Notes: generated by a model from the letters alone, not told the origin. A stretch of DNA of 64,000 bases from Mytilus galloprovincialis (GCF_965363235.1 NC_134840.1:96918416-96982415); one strand, 5' to 3'. Shown: positions 22,845 through 34,894, counted from the stretch's first letter. Program-made: numbers and translations.

Positions 22845-23206
22845 AGGGTGACTGGGGTATAGAAATGGTCACTTGGTCTTCTCCCGGCCGGCAGTAAATC
22901 GCTCGTTAAATCCGATGCCTCGTGTAAAGAGAGTGCCACGCTCTTTGCAAGTTAAGAACCCTTGCAACAATTCTTTGAGGGGTCCGTTGAAGAATCATAT
23001 CAAGATGGAAAAAATGATTGCAAGGCAAAATTTCTGTCCCTATCCAGTATACCCTCATTTTCCAGTGGAAGTCCAAATTTCCCCGACCATCATCCCAGAT
23101 GGCCTCTATTGTATCCACCTACCTATTGTATTTTTTGTGAACTTGTTCTCGTCCTGAATATGCATGAAATATTTGCCACTGGACGTTAAGTAACCTACAA
23201 TCAATC
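22845..23206 (+). mobile_element. SINE-like retroelement with (AATC)n tail
   Basis: Block of about 360 bp, unusually GC-rich for the region (CTTCTCCCGGCCGGCAGTAA). It ends CTGGACGTTAAGTAACC and a short AATC repeat tail. A related 3' end occurs at 30690-30765. The tail form suggests a SINE or a LINE 3' end. Overlapping frames of 60-94 codons are incidental. Confidence 0.5.
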
Positions 23207-24285
23207 AATCTAATATAGTTTAAAGCTATTTTAAATTCTATTTCAAACTGTAAAAAGGGACATTTATATTGTATAACGTTAAATTTATAGATTATTTCAT
23301 CAAATGCCTCTAGTTAAGTCATTAATGTGAGAGGAGCAGTTATAACAGGCACTTTGTCTTTTGTCCAATATTTCATATTAGGCCACTAAATCATTGTAAA
23401 TGTCGACAGGATTTTTCCATCTTGATATGATTCTTCAACCATATAAAATGAATAGATAAACATTAAATGCCAGAACTGTTAAATGTTTGTCAAAACAAGT
23501 CCTTTTAATCAATGCAGTATTTAGTATACAGAATGATTGAAGTTAAAAATCATGTTTATTTCTTTTCAGTTTAAATCAATGGAAATTTAAATAGAAATTT
23601 AATGACTAGAGATTGTCTAATCTTAAACCGTATTAAAATTGTATGCATGGCTAAGGATCATTTACTTGAATTCATTAAAGATTTATAAATCTGCTTTGTT
23701 ATCCTTACCTAAGGAATCAATATAAATAATGGATAGTAAACGTACTAAAGAGATTTAAAGGAATCTGAGATATGTCCTTGTTGTATGTTAATTCATAGCA
23801 TCAATTGACATGATATATAACAAATTTCATCTTCAATTATTCATTATGGCTGTTCCAGAATTGATAATATTGTATGGGGAGTGAGGTTGGACAGGGTTGA
23901 ATGCAATTCTATTCAAATTTCATTTTTCATCGTTTATTCAGGAAGGTATGCTGAAGAACTTCTGGAAATAATCCCCCAAAAAATGTGTGCAGGCCACTGC
24001 ATGGTGAGGTAAAAAGTGCCTTCAAACCCCCTACCCATACATTTATTTCTGGATGGTTAACAAATTTGAAGTATTTATTCATCATTAGAGATAAGTCAAA
24101 AGATGCCTTGTAAAAGCCATCTGAATTATTGCATATTCAAAATAATCTAAATTTGCTACATGTATTTGACATGAGTAGTAGAAATGTATTGAATTGCTAC
24201 TTTTTATGCCCCACCTACAATAGTAGAGGGGCATTATGTTTTCATGTGTTATGTTATGTCATAAGAAAGAATTAACATAAAAATA

Positions 24286-24560
24286 AAATTGAGAATGGAA
24301 ATGGAAATGGGGAATGTGCCAAAGAGACAACAACCCGACCATAGAAAAAAACAACAGCAGAAGGTCACCAACAGGTCTTCAATGTAGCGAAAAATTCCCA
24401 CACCCGGAGGCATCCTTCAGCTGGCCCCTAAACAAATATATACTAGTTCAGTGATAATGAACGCCATACTAATTTCCAAATTGTACACAAGAAACTAAAA
24501 TTAAAATAATACAAGACTAACAAAGGCCAGAGGCTCCTGCCTTGGGACAGGCGCATTAAA
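24286..24560 (+). repeat. dispersed repeat family A
   Basis: From AAAATTGAGAATGGAAATGG through CAAAGAGACAACAACCCGAC to CCAGAGGCTCCTGCC. Near-identical to 54366-54645 and inverted at 13155-13425. It sits directly after a family C left end at 24203, suggesting nesting. Confidence 0.75.
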
Positions 24561-25124
24561 GCTGTTAAATATTCTAAGAACAAACATATCACCTTTAATT
24601 TCATACTTTTTTGTTAGGTTTAAACACATATTTCATTTGTTTAAATATGCAAAAGGAATCACAAACATATGTTGTTGTATTTTATAGGGGAAAGATTTAA
24701 AAATGAAACTTTTTAAGTTCTTATACACTTGTCTAACTCAGTCTGAAAGTTTAGCTGGATCATGATATTAGATTAGAACTAAAATGAGTCTGTAAAAGTA
24801 TGTTCATTGGACCATGAAGATGTTAAAGATGTTTGAACTATACAATGTAGTGCTGTATAGAATTTAAATAATCGTCTCAGTTATAGGTCTTTACGGAATT
24901 CTATTCAAGCGTTAAATTTGTTATCAATAAAAACTTTACTTTCATTTGTATGTGAAATATATTTGCTATTCATAGCAAAATATTGGATGAAAAATGAATT
25001 ATTTCTGCCTTATCAATTTTGTATAGTAACAAATCTATACCACCAAATGAGATGGAAGTAAAAATTACCATTTTAAGATGTTTTTTCCACATAACTACAC
25101 AAGTTTTTCATTTTCACACCGTAG

Positions 25125-25211
25125 GGAACCACCAGAAACCTGCGTTCGTTAGATCGCATGTTAGATTCTTATCGTGATGTGACAAGAGAACAGAGAAGCT
25201 CAGTTGATAGG
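25125..25211 (+). CDS. CEP128: CEP128 exon 2
   Basis: Residues 14-42, phase 0 to 0. GTTRNLRSLDRMLDSYRDVT is the most diagnostic CEP128 segment (vertebrate RNLRQVDQMLGRYRE). Acceptor CCGTAG, donor GTGAGT. Confidence 0.9.
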
Positions 25212-25741
25212 GTGAGTAACCAAGTATTTATGGGATCTCGTAAAATCTCTTTGTTATCAGGATTCAAGAACATTGACTAAGGTTAATGCTAGATGTTTTT
25301 GCAATGTATATTGAGTTATCCCTTTCCCTAGGCAACATAAATGATATATATTGCTCATGACGACAGCACATTATTTTCTGAGAAAAACCTATTTCAATCA
25401 ACTAGCATGACTAGTGTGAGATTGAAAAATATTGAAAAAGATCCAAGGAAAATTTAGAAAATAGGGATATATTTACATGTTTTCACATACATGTACACTT
25501 GAAATATTTGTATTTTTGAATCACATGATATTGATGAATGATTAAACTTTTATGTAAAAATAACGAGATTTGATTAAAAAGGACAAAATCCAGCAATGAC
25601 AAAAATGTAATTTAAACTGTACTTGGTTTGTTTATCATACTCAGTTTTGTAATACATGTATAAACTTATATTATTGTAAGTGTTCAAGACGTAATCTAAA
25701 AATATTAAATTAAACTTATAATAAAAACATTGTATTGACAG

Positions 25742-25819
25742 TTACGCGATGAGGTATCAAGAACAAACGATCAGGTTAGACGAGAAAGAGCAAGAAGTCC
25801 GTCATACAGAGATTATGGG
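25742..25819 (+). CDS. CEP128: CEP128 exon 3
   Basis: Residues 43-68, phase 0 to 0: LRDEVSRTNDQVRRERARSP and SYRDYG. It corresponds to the LRDxLE...RSQR segment after the conserved N-terminal helix. Borders TTGACAG and GTAAGG. Confidence 0.85.
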
Positions 25820-26587
25820 GTAAGGTTCTAATAAAAAACAATGCTTTACTGGTTAAAGGGAAATCTTATTTTCTGGTTTAGGCTTATTATTTCTCACTAT
25901 GATATAGCATGGGCTTTTGGTATCTTTTCATGAACTCTTTTGTTAATGTTTTAATCAAAAGCATTTTATGGATGTATATGTATGTACATGAGTTGTTCTT
26001 ATTGGCACTCATACCACATCTTCTTATATCTATGTATATTTTATTTGTTTTATTGAAACATGCTATGGACAAAAGTGCAAATCATATTATAGACGATGAA
26101 GTTTCAGATAGGTGGCTGAACTAACATTTAAAGTTGGAGTCTGGGAATTGAAAAGAGGCCATGCCAAACATTTACCAAAATTAACAGTTTTTGATTTTGA
26201 CCAAAAGATATGACAAGAAAAACATTTCTGCTATAGATAAATGCTTTTACCCTTTTTAAAATAAAATGAAAAAGCTCCTTTCATGAAATTTTGATCCATT
26301 AGGCATAGTTCCTTGAATGTAATGTTAAATGTGAACAGATTTAGAAATAAACAGTGGTAGAACTTTATAGTGACTTTTTAAAAGCTATAAAGTACTAATT
26401 TTATCAAAAAAAGAAATTCAATGTTTACAGCATTACTATAATCCTGTACTTTCTATTTACTCAAATTTGAAATACATTTTTATATGATTATTATATTTGT
26501 GTGATTTTGACGGATTAAGAGGATTAACACGTTTCTTTTATAAGTGTAGTAACACGTCTGTACATCACTGATTATTTTAATCCCCAG

Positions 26588-26602
26588 GACAGTGGAGGAC
26601 AG
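26588..26602 (+). CDS. CEP128: CEP128 exon 4, 15-nt microexon
   Basis: ATCCCCAG then 15 nt (DSGGQ, residues 69-73) then GTACAT. Phase 0 at both ends, so it is optional without frame change. It lies in a Ser/Asp-rich linker where vertebrate CEP128 is also variable. Support is the splice borders and phase only. Confidence 0.5.
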
Positions 26603-27956
26603 GTACATGTATTATTGTTATGTTATAGTTTGTTTAGACGAGCTCAGTTGTATACAATATTATAATCTTTAGTGATAGGGGATTTTAATGAGAAGACTTT
26701 CTGACATTGTAAAATTCAATTGTTGTGTGTGTTGGTGTCGTCATGACCTTGAATGATATATCGTGTTTTATGTACACCGACAAAACTGCTAGTTGGTTTG
26801 GTACTTGTTTAATGTGTAGAAGTTTTTAGTAAGCTATTGTAGGTAAAACATGAAAGTTGAATACCGTTAAATAAAATCTTTGAAATAAGTTATTATCTGA
26901 AAAATCTGAGATTTAAGGCTAAGGGTCATTTGATTAGAATGTATGTCGGAGGAAGGGTTGGATTTCAAAAATCCCTCACAACCATCATACCTTTCTTTAT
27001 TTTATTTTGTATACATCAGATGTACCAAAAACCATAAATAGCCCACAGCCAAGATCCAAAAATGAAAATTCCTGTCCTTCTTTTGGATTTTAATGGTAAA
27101 GCCCTAACCTACTCGTACTGCCTATTTATTTTCTGTTTTTCTCTTTCAAAATTTTGAATTTAGATCATTTTTAAGATCATTCCCGACGACACAGTTATTT
27201 TTCATAGTAATTTTTTTTTCACTTTTTTTTTTATTATTCATATCTTTAAAGATCAAATATGATTTTTGTAAGGCTAAATTAAGTACTACATCCCCTGAAT
27301 ATTGTACTACACTGATCAGATGGGTGGAGGATAACTAACATTTTTTTATGCACTTCACAGATTTTTATCACATTACATCATATATGTTTTTTGTCACTTT
27401 ATGAATCTATTTTGTTTGACATTCACTAGCTAACTTTTCCTTACATTATAAACGCATTTATTATTTGATATTTCTGATGATATTTCACAATTCATCCAGA
27501 ATAAATTATCAAAGATTGAACACCTTTACATAGTTGAAACAATATCAATATTAATATCACTTTTTTCAATATAACTTTTTTTTAAACTCATGTGACATTA
27601 AGCATGTTAAGCAAGCTATCACTTCATTTGTACTTAGGTGGATAGTCCTTACTTGTATATCAATCAATCATTATTGATAATTTCAGTTTTTATCATGGAT
27701 TAGGTTTGATTAATCAATATCACATATTCATTCAATTCAACAAGCTCTTGCATTTTTGTTTTATGAGCACATTGAAAAGTAACCTACAAAAAAACCAACA
27801 AAATCATTAGCACTTCAATGCATCATTTTTCATTTCTGGAGCACTTTAAAAAGTCACATATGAAACAAGCACATAAAAAATCATTTTGCCCTTTTGAATA
27901 AAATTTCAGTGTCAGAATCTATTTCAACCGTTTTTTTTTTTTTTTTTTTTTTGTAG
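26603..27956. other. CEP128 intron 4
   Basis: Plain AT-rich intron. It ends with a 22-base uninterrupted T tract before the TTGTAG acceptor at 27956. No repeat element recognised. Confidence 0.5.
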
Positions 27957-28141
27957 AGTGACAGTGAATTTGAAGGTTCTCCGACTGTGACGAGACGGCG
28001 AAGGAAGAGAAGTTCTACTGTACGGTTCGCAGATGATATGAACAGAGAACTTCACACTTTAAATAATTCATTACGAGATTTATCCAACGACCATATAGAT
28101 TTAGGCCATCAGTTTCAAACAGAAGTTGGACGTAGGGAAAG
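27957..28141 (+). CDS. CEP128: CEP128 exon 5
   Basis: Residues 74-135, ends phase 2. Acidic SDSEFEGSP, basic TRRRRKRSSTVRFADD, then NRELHTLNNSLRDLSNDHID. It matches the conserved RSRSATVRFxDD and IHTLHQSVRDLSSEQVRLG blocks of CEP128. Confidence 0.9.
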
Positions 28142-28519
28142 GTAATTTTTGAAGAAGAAAAAAATGTGTAAAAAAAGTGCTGTCAAGATTGAGTGTTGGC
28201 TCTTCAGCCTTCAACACCAAATATTTCATGCAAGTTCTTGTCAATTTGCTGGAAAATATTGTAGTTACTTCCTATTTCAATTAACCATAAAAGTTTGTGA
28301 TGAAGAAACATCACTTTCATGTGCACCAGCATATATGACCAAACAAAGAAATACATTTGTATTCTGAAAAAAAGTCCCAGATAGGGAAATAATTTTTCAA
28401 AAAATTAACACTGGTTTTAACAGGAAAAAGTTTGACTTGAATAGTGGGTGATAAAAAATGATAAAAACTGTTTAAGGTATGAGCGGCACGGACAATAAGG
28501 GTTGGTTGAGTTTAAACAG

Positions 28520-28680
28520 GTCCAATAAAATAATGTATGGAAATTGGGAATGTCTCAAAGACAACATTCTGACCAAAGAGCAAAAAATAAATGTAGGTCT
28601 TCACCACAGCAAGAAAATCACGAACCAGGAGATAGGTTTTCAGCTGGCCCCTAAACAAAAATATGTACTTGTCAAATAAT
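28520..28680 (+). repeat. degenerate copy of repeat family A
   Basis: GGAAATTGGGAATGTCTCAAAG and CAGCTGGCCCCTAAACAAA recall family A, with several indels. A family B fragment follows at 28925-29005 after the next exon. Confidence 0.5.
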
Positions 28681-28834
28681 TAAATAAGAAAAAGAACATA
28701 TATTTGTAAAAATAATGTATTTAATCTTGATCATTAACTTTCATATGTTTGAATGTGAGCATTTCTGACAAAGGTAAATCGTGGAAAAGCGCTTTGGAGG
28801 CACAATATTAATAAAGGTTTATTTTTATTTGTAG

Positions 28835-28907
28835 AGGTGAATATGAAGCCAGAAGGACTATGAGAGATATATCTGAAACACTGAAGAAAATGCCACACGA
28901 AGACCCT
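28835..28907 (+). CDS. CEP128: CEP128 exon 6
   Basis: Residues 135-159, completes the Arg codon of exon 5 and ends phase 0: GEYEARRTMRDISETLKKMP. Corresponds to vertebrate DTRRTLEELSGRL. Confidence 0.85.
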
Positions 28908-29334
28908 GTAAGTAAATACATAGGGCACTTTGTTGCAGTATGGGCTTTGCTCATAGTTAAAGGCCATATGCTGACCTATAGCTGTTTATTTCTGTGTCAT
29001 TTAGTCGAAAATTGGTAATTTTACTACACATTCTTTTTTATATTTGGTCTGGTTATGGGTCATGTGTAACACATCATAAATACTACACTGTCACATTTGG
29101 CATCCACATCATGAATTAAAATAACAAATTTTGTTTTCTTAAATTGGTGCAGCAGCCTATGAGCCTGATATTTGTAATTGTAAAATATCATTTCAATCGA
29201 AATTTTGTATTGTCATGGAAATTTTGCTGTCTGTACCATAGAAAATGTTGAGAATGACATTAGCTGCAAATGAAGTTGATGTTGATAAAATTAATTAAAA
29301 AAAATTTGATGCATGCTTATGTTAATATTTGCAG

Positions 29335-29454
29335 GTTGCTTCTAGAGTAGAGAGAAGACTAAATGCTATACAGAACGAGTTACGAGGAGATAGGGACAGA
29401 CATGCTTATGATCGTTACGATGAACTATTGAATTTATCAACTGATTTACGACAG
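29335..29454 (+). CDS. CEP128: CEP128 exon 7
   Basis: Residues 160-199, phase 0 to 0. SRVERRLNAIQNELRGDRDR matches vertebrate SRRVEKRLQEIEKEMRAERQ. Coiled coil. Confidence 0.9.
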
Positions 29455-30049
29455 GTGAGAGAAAAGGTTTTAGATTTTTTTTGTTAGAAAAAAAAGAAAT
29501 TATAATATTTAGAAAAAAAAACATTTTGGGTATTTGAACATTAAGTAGATTGGTAGTATCTACCTCTTATTTACAATGTTCTTTAAATGAACATGAGCTT
29601 CAAGTACATGTATAAGTATTTTACCCATCAAAATTATTTCTATGAACAAAGTGTTGTAGATAGTTAATGGCATCAACTGATAAGTATTAAGTTATGTAAA
29701 TATGTCAAAATTATGGCATTTCTTGCAATTGTTATTGATTTAAACTGAAATTCTCCATTTTTCAGCATTTAAGCACACCAACAATAATTGTAATTATATT
29801 AGTTTTGTTTGATATATATAAGTTTTGTTTTGAATGATTTATTTGCAGTTTGAATTCAATTGGATTAAATATCAGACCAAAATCTATCCTAATGAATATT
29901 CAGTTACCAAAAATTTATAAAACCATTTCAATTTGAAAGTGATAGTTTGATATTTATTTGTTTGGTTTTGATCTTAGTTTTTAAAAGAATTACTGTGGAC
30001 TCATTTATTTCCCTGGATATCAATTTTCAGGAATGGATAAAAAAAATCA

Positions 30050-30400
30050 TGGTTTTGCAGCAGTTTTCATACAAGCCAATAATTTAATTTTGGATGTAAC
30101 GTGTTTTCTGATTGGCTGATGTTATTTTGTTATAAGCCCATAGACATAATTTAGTCATGTGACCGTGACGTCATCAACGTTTTTTCATGGTTTTCTACGG
30201 TGTGAAATGGAATTAGAATTAAATTATAAGAAATGACTGTAATATTTTTTCTGTCTATTCAAAATAACATAAAAAATGTGGTGCACACTGTTAAATAACC
30301 CGCTACACGCGTGATTCAGTGTGCACCAAATTTTTTATGTTATTTCTTCATAGACAGAAAAAATATTACAGTCATTCCTTAAATAAAAAATTTCAACTTG
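30050..30400. mobile_element. foldback element with 60-bp arms
   Basis: Arms 30231-30290 and 30317-30377 are nearly complementary (AAATGACTGTAATATTTTTT..., GGTGCACACTG). They enclose a 26-nt loop with ACCCGCTACACGCGTGATTC. An associated left block (CTGATTGGCTGATGTTATTT, GACCGTGACGTCATCAACG) belongs to the same common mussel-type repeat. Confidence 0.7.
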
Positions 30401-30570
30401 GTCCACATTTAAAATTGGTTGTTTACATATTACCACAAAATCAAAGACAATTGATATCCAACAAATAATAAGAAATCCATAATACGCATAAATATAATGT
30501 AAATTTGGTCTGATATTTAAAGGTTATATATATCATTTGCACATTGGTAGAAGATATCATATCATTGCAG

Positions 30571-30660
30571 GCAATAAATCAAAATCAACATTATGCACAA
30601 CAAGCATCAGATGAACGAGTCAGGAATCAGTATTTACAATCAGAAGCCAATAAAATCAGA
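30571..30660 (+). CDS. CEP128: CEP128 exon 8
   Basis: Residues 200-229, phase 0 to 0: AINQNQHYAQQASDERVRNQ then YLQSEANKIR. Predicted coiled coil. Borders TTGCAG and GTAGGT. Confidence 0.85.
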
Positions 30661-30689
30661 GTAGGTTCTTCAATATTTTATTAATGACA

Positions 30690-30765
30690 GATTAAGGCTC
30701 GTCCTGAACGGACATGAAATAATTGCAACTGTACATTAAGTAAATAGCAGTCAATCAGTCATATA
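30690..30765 (+). repeat. SINE-like 3' end fragment
   Basis: AAGGCTCGTCCTGAACGGAC ... TTAAGTAAATAGCAGTCAAT resembles the tail of the 22845-23206 element, decayed. Confidence 0.4.
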
Positions 30766-31587
30766 TTTTGGACTACAAATGTATTTTTAGTTGATCAAAC
30801 CTTAGTCTAACCAAATCTGGTTTTTTTTATAATTACTAGTTGGAAAAGACCGATTGAACATAAGTCTTACTTTCATCTATATTTGTTTAAAAGTAAATAT
30901 TTAGTGAACAAATTATAAATACCATAGATCATTGAAATATTTTAAGTAAGAATTTTTATGATTTTTAAGGACAACAGGCGTTTATGACTAAGTCAATTTT
31001 GCAATGACTGGTTGTCAATAATTTTTTTGAAATCTGGTACATACAAGGGCCTGTATTTTTGTCTCTTTAATTATTCAAATTTCCATGTAAATGCACGTCT
31101 GCTGCTTTGAAACTGTCATATATACTTTCATTGTATTTGTGGCAGTATTCTAGTTTAGACAATGTTTGTTTGTTAAAATATATTCGTGAGTTAGAATATG
31201 ACATCAAAATAACCCATTGAGGTCTCGGCCATATTTCCATTTGGTACAATTTTGAACTTTCACTTAATCTCCAGTACAAGGTTATTTTCATGAAATTACA
31301 TTAACTTCCATAAATATGAAGAAAAAAAAAAGTTATTTAGTAAAGAAAGAATAACTTCTTCTTTTACAATTTTCTAACAAAAAATATCATCTTTTAAAAG
31401 TAAGAAAAAAGGAGGGCTTCAATGAAATTTGAATTGGAAAAAATATTTAAAAAAACCTTTTCAGGAATATTTTATAGTAGTATATTTCAAGTCCGAAATT
31501 TAAAATGTTACTTGGTCAATCCTGAATAAATTACTATTCCACATTTACCAATGAAAAAGTATATAATGAAATACTATGATATTGTAG

Positions 31588-31662
31588 GTTGAGTCAGATT
31601 TAGATAACCTAAAGAGAAAACTAGACCAGAGTGAAGGAGGCAAAGTAGCTCTTCAAGCACAG
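31588..31662 (+). CDS. CEP128: CEP128 exon 9
   Basis: Residues 230-254, phase 0 to 0: VESDLDNLKRKLDQSEGGKV then ALQAQ. Matches vertebrate LSRRRLNQSEGSREALLRQ. Confidence 0.9.
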
Positions 31663-31916
31663 GTAGGTACCAGTTATATTGTAAACATCAGGTAAAAGCT
31701 GAGTTGGTGTAAAGAAGCAATTTTCATCTATATTGTCAAAGCCAAAAGATTAAAAAACTAAGTTATAAGAACTATTAGAAGTTTGAAACTCAGAAAAGAA
31801 AGTGTGAAAGGTCTTAACAAATAAACACACACTTGTATTACTTGGAGCACAGTATCTTTTTAAAATAATGTAAACTAGACAAATACCTGATATTGTTTAA
31901 CATGTTATTTATTTAG

Positions 31917-32034
31917 GTTGATGAATTAAGGTCACAGCTACACAGAATAGACAATGAAAAAGGTCGTCTGAAACAACAAATGGATGACAGTCGATATGAA
32001 GATGAAGTGAGAGACAGAAGGAAAAGGAGATCAG
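31917..32034 (+). CDS. CEP128: CEP128 exon 10
   Basis: Residues 255-294, ends phase 1: VDELRSQLHRIDNEKGRLKQ, then a basic RDRRKRRS. Vertebrate counterpart VEDLRAQLLKAEEDRAGLQ. Donor is GTTATT, a weak but usable GT. Confidence 0.85.
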
Positions 32035-32619
32035 GTTATTATAATGGAGGAACTTTACATTTTGAAATTTCATAATTTTCCACTTTTTGCTGTATTCATA
32101 TTTCTACGATATTGCACCTCATATTTCATTTTTTGATTTTTGGGTTTCCAATAGGAAAACAAAGACATTATTGTATTGATTCAACTATTAAAGGAAGTAT
32201 AGATTAAATGTCAACTTCATGTTGTTATCTGAAATGATTCCTGCTTAGAGTAATTTGAAAATCTGTATGTTCCCTTCAAAATTCTTTTTAATCTTATTCA
32301 TTAAATCTGAGTCCGATATTTAATATACACTCAATTTCTTGATGGTGTATTTAATTCCATAAAGTTTCAATATACTTGTGATGTATACATTTCAAATTAA
32401 GGAGATGTAGTATCATTCCCAATGAGACAACTAGAGTCTACCCACCAAAGGACAAATGAAGTTGATGTAAGCAATTATAGACAACTGTACATCCTTCAAC
32501 AATGAAAAAAACCAATATCGTATGGTCGGCTATTAAAGGCCCTGACATGAAAAATATGAAGCAATTCAATTTAGAAAACTAATTGTTTATATGCAATAAA
32601 ACAATATTTTCATTTTTAG

Positions 32620-32783
32620 CTGAAGAGGAAAAGGACAGAGACAGGAGATTGATGGAAAGAGAATTACAGGAGTTACGTGGACAGTTAACACGATCAATTA
32701 GTGCTTCAAGTGAAATGGAGGAATTAAGGCGAGGAATTGAACGCAGTGAGCGACAGAGAGTTCAACTTTCAGATCATATAGAG
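32620..32783 (+). CDS. CEP128: CEP128 exon 11
   Basis: Residues 294-348, phase 1 to 0: ...ELQELRGQLTRSISASSEME..., strongly charged coiled coil. The intron just after contains a 37-bp tandem duplication of the exon end and donor (GAGGTCAGTTGTTAAAAGTA at 32781 and 32815), leaving a second GAG|GTCAGT donor copy. Confidence 0.85.
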
Positions 32784-33185
32784 GTCAGTTGTTAAAAGTA
32801 GTTGGTATTTTGTAGAGGTCAGTTGTTAAAAGTAGTTGGTATTTTGTATTTAATGGCTATATATCTATGATTGACCAGCGTAATATTTCTGTGTGGGTTT
32901 TTCGTTGCTTGGTTTCTGTCTCATTGGTATATATTTGATATAATAATAATTTTTATTCCTGGGATACTGGGTGAAATTTTAACTTAAAAATTTTCTTTGG
33001 CCTTTTCAGAATTTGTTTATTCCAAAATTAATTGTCCTAGAAAATGCAACTTTTCGTCAATCTGTGAAATGTATGGCTACAAAAATGGAAACATGTTTAA
33101 CATAATGGAAATATGATGAAAGGTTGTATCTCTAAATTTTTAGAATCTTATAAGTTATTTATTTCATATATTTAATTTTTTGCAG

Positions 33186-33451
33186 ACTTTGACGAAGGAT
33201 TTAGATAATAGAGAAAAACAGGCTGCCAAGCTTATTACACAATTAAAAGAAATGTCAGACAAGTTTGAAGCTTCTGATCGGCAGAAGAATCAGTTACAAA
33301 CTAATTATGACGATACTTCTAATAAAGTGAAAGAAGTTACTAAAGACTTAGAAAAAACAACTAATGAATTACGTAATACACAGTTATCTTTACATGAGTC
33401 GGAGAAAAAGAAAGATGAATTCAAAGCTCGAGCTCAGGAAACTGTCAGACA
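33186..33451 (+). CDS. CEP128: CEP128 exon 12
   Basis: Residues 349-437, the longest exon (266 nt), phase 0 to 2: TLTKDLDNREKQAAKLITQL through ELRNTQLSLHESEKKKDEFK. Continuous heptads. Ends CA|GTAAGT. Confidence 0.85.
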
Positions 33452-33626
33452 GTAAGTAGAATTATATATATTGAATATTCCAGAAAAAATAACATTTGTG
33501 AGCGTTTGTTAAAAAATGGGGAGTAAATATCTGGAACATGACTATTGGCATAGCGATAAATAGTCAGTTTTCTGTGTTTTTTTTTCTCTGCTAAATGAAA
33601 GCAAAATCAGTTGAAGCCAAGAATTA

Positions 33627-34550
33627 CAGTGACTTGACTGTTAGTGTTGCTCTCCACCAATTGCAACTCATTCAAAATTTTGACCAAATTGCAATTTGTT
33701 TTATAAAATCAAATTGTTCAACTGGTCAGAAATTTGAACCAACTGCTGTAGAAAACCACAGCCAAGTCATGAAAGTGCAAGGTGATAAAATAAAACATAC
33801 TTACAATCCTATAAGACTTTAACTCCACTTTAATGATGTTGTGACAAAATTAGTTTATCAGTTTGTATAGTTATATTATATTCATTTCCATGCTGAAGGG
33901 GAACTGTTTGTTTTGAATTGCTATTAAGTTGTCCAAACTAAGCTTTCATATAGTTTTTCTTTCTAAAAGTATTCTATATTTATAAGAATCAGACATTATG
34001 TGAATTAAAACATTTCATATTCAGTAAAATATGTGTAAAATTGCAATATATGTTTGTAGGAAGTTTCCATTGGGGAGATAATAACTTTTCTTTCAAAAAG
34101 TCTTTATTCAAAAGAATAATATTTTAGGTTATCTCCCCTGAAAACTTATCAATAGCATATTGTTATTTCACACATATTTTACTGAATATATGATGTTTTA
34201 TTTAAAATGATATCTGATTCTTATAAATATAGAATACTTTTAGATAGAAAAACTATATGAAAGCTTAGTTTGGACAATTTTATAGCAATTCAAAATAAAC
34301 AGTTCCTCTTCAGCATGGAAATGACTATAATATAACTATACAAACTGATAAACTAATTTTGTTAGAACATCATTAAAAGGATTGTAAGTATACTTTATTT
34401 TATCACCTTGCACTTTCACATTTTGACTGAACAATTTGTTCAATATTCTGACCAGTTGAACAATTTGGTTTAATAAAACAAATTGCAATATGGTCAAAAT
34501 TTTGAATGAGTTGCAATTGGTGGAGAGCAACACTAACAGTCAAGTCACTG
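33627..34550. mobile_element. 924-bp palindromic foldback MITE
   Basis: Almost the whole element is one inverted repeat. It starts CAGTGACTTGACTGTTAGTG and ends with the complement of that sequence at 34550, flanked on both sides by TA (33625-33626 and 34551-34552), the Tc1/mariner-type duplication. Arms of about 420-457 bp run inward to GGGGAGATAA (34073) and TTATCTCCCC (34130), leaving a loop of about 46 nt. The two arms differ by scattered substitutions and small indels. It lies in intron 12 of CEP128. Confidence 0.9.
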
Positions 34551-34719
34551 TAACAGGAATAAGTATGGATCTTAAAATGTGTTTCCCTTTTTGTTTTTAG
34601 GAAAATGGTAATAACTTAATTATGAAACTAACAAAAATGAGTATAATTGTAATCTTAACTTGATCAAATTTTAGATGGAAAATGAAAATTAAACTAATCT
34701 TTACTTGTTCTATTTTAAG

Positions 34720-34894
34720 ATGGAAAATGAAAGTAAAACAATTAGAGCGTGAAGTTGACAGACATAAACATGGTGCTAATCAGTTAATACAGAGAAATGA
34801 ACAGCTAGTCAAAGATCTGGAAAGTCATCGCCACCAGCTACATCATAATGGTATGCAGATGGAAAATATGAAACGAGAGCTCGGGGATGCATTG
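34720..34894 (+). CDS. CEP128: CEP128 exon 13
   Basis: Residues 437-495, completes the CA|A Gln codon, ends phase 0: WKMKVKQLEREVDRHKHGAN through ENMKRELGDAL. Acceptor is ATTTTAAG. A duplicate acceptor with the same exon start lies 45 bases upstream (34674) and would add 15 in-frame residues. Confidence 0.8.

Larger units (their letters stand above)
20958..25124. other. CEP128 intron 1
   Basis: Intron of 4.2 kb. It holds a 77-bp palindrome (21982-22058), a SINE-like block (22845-23206), the left end of repeat C (24203) and repeat A (24286-24560). A family B fragment (CACTCATACCACATCTTCCT) lies near 21045. The remainder is AT-rich and plain. Confidence 0.6.

Noticed and set aside
22873-23189. 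ORFs of 70-94 codons on both strands
   Set aside because: They lie within a SINE-like repeat and show no conserved motif.
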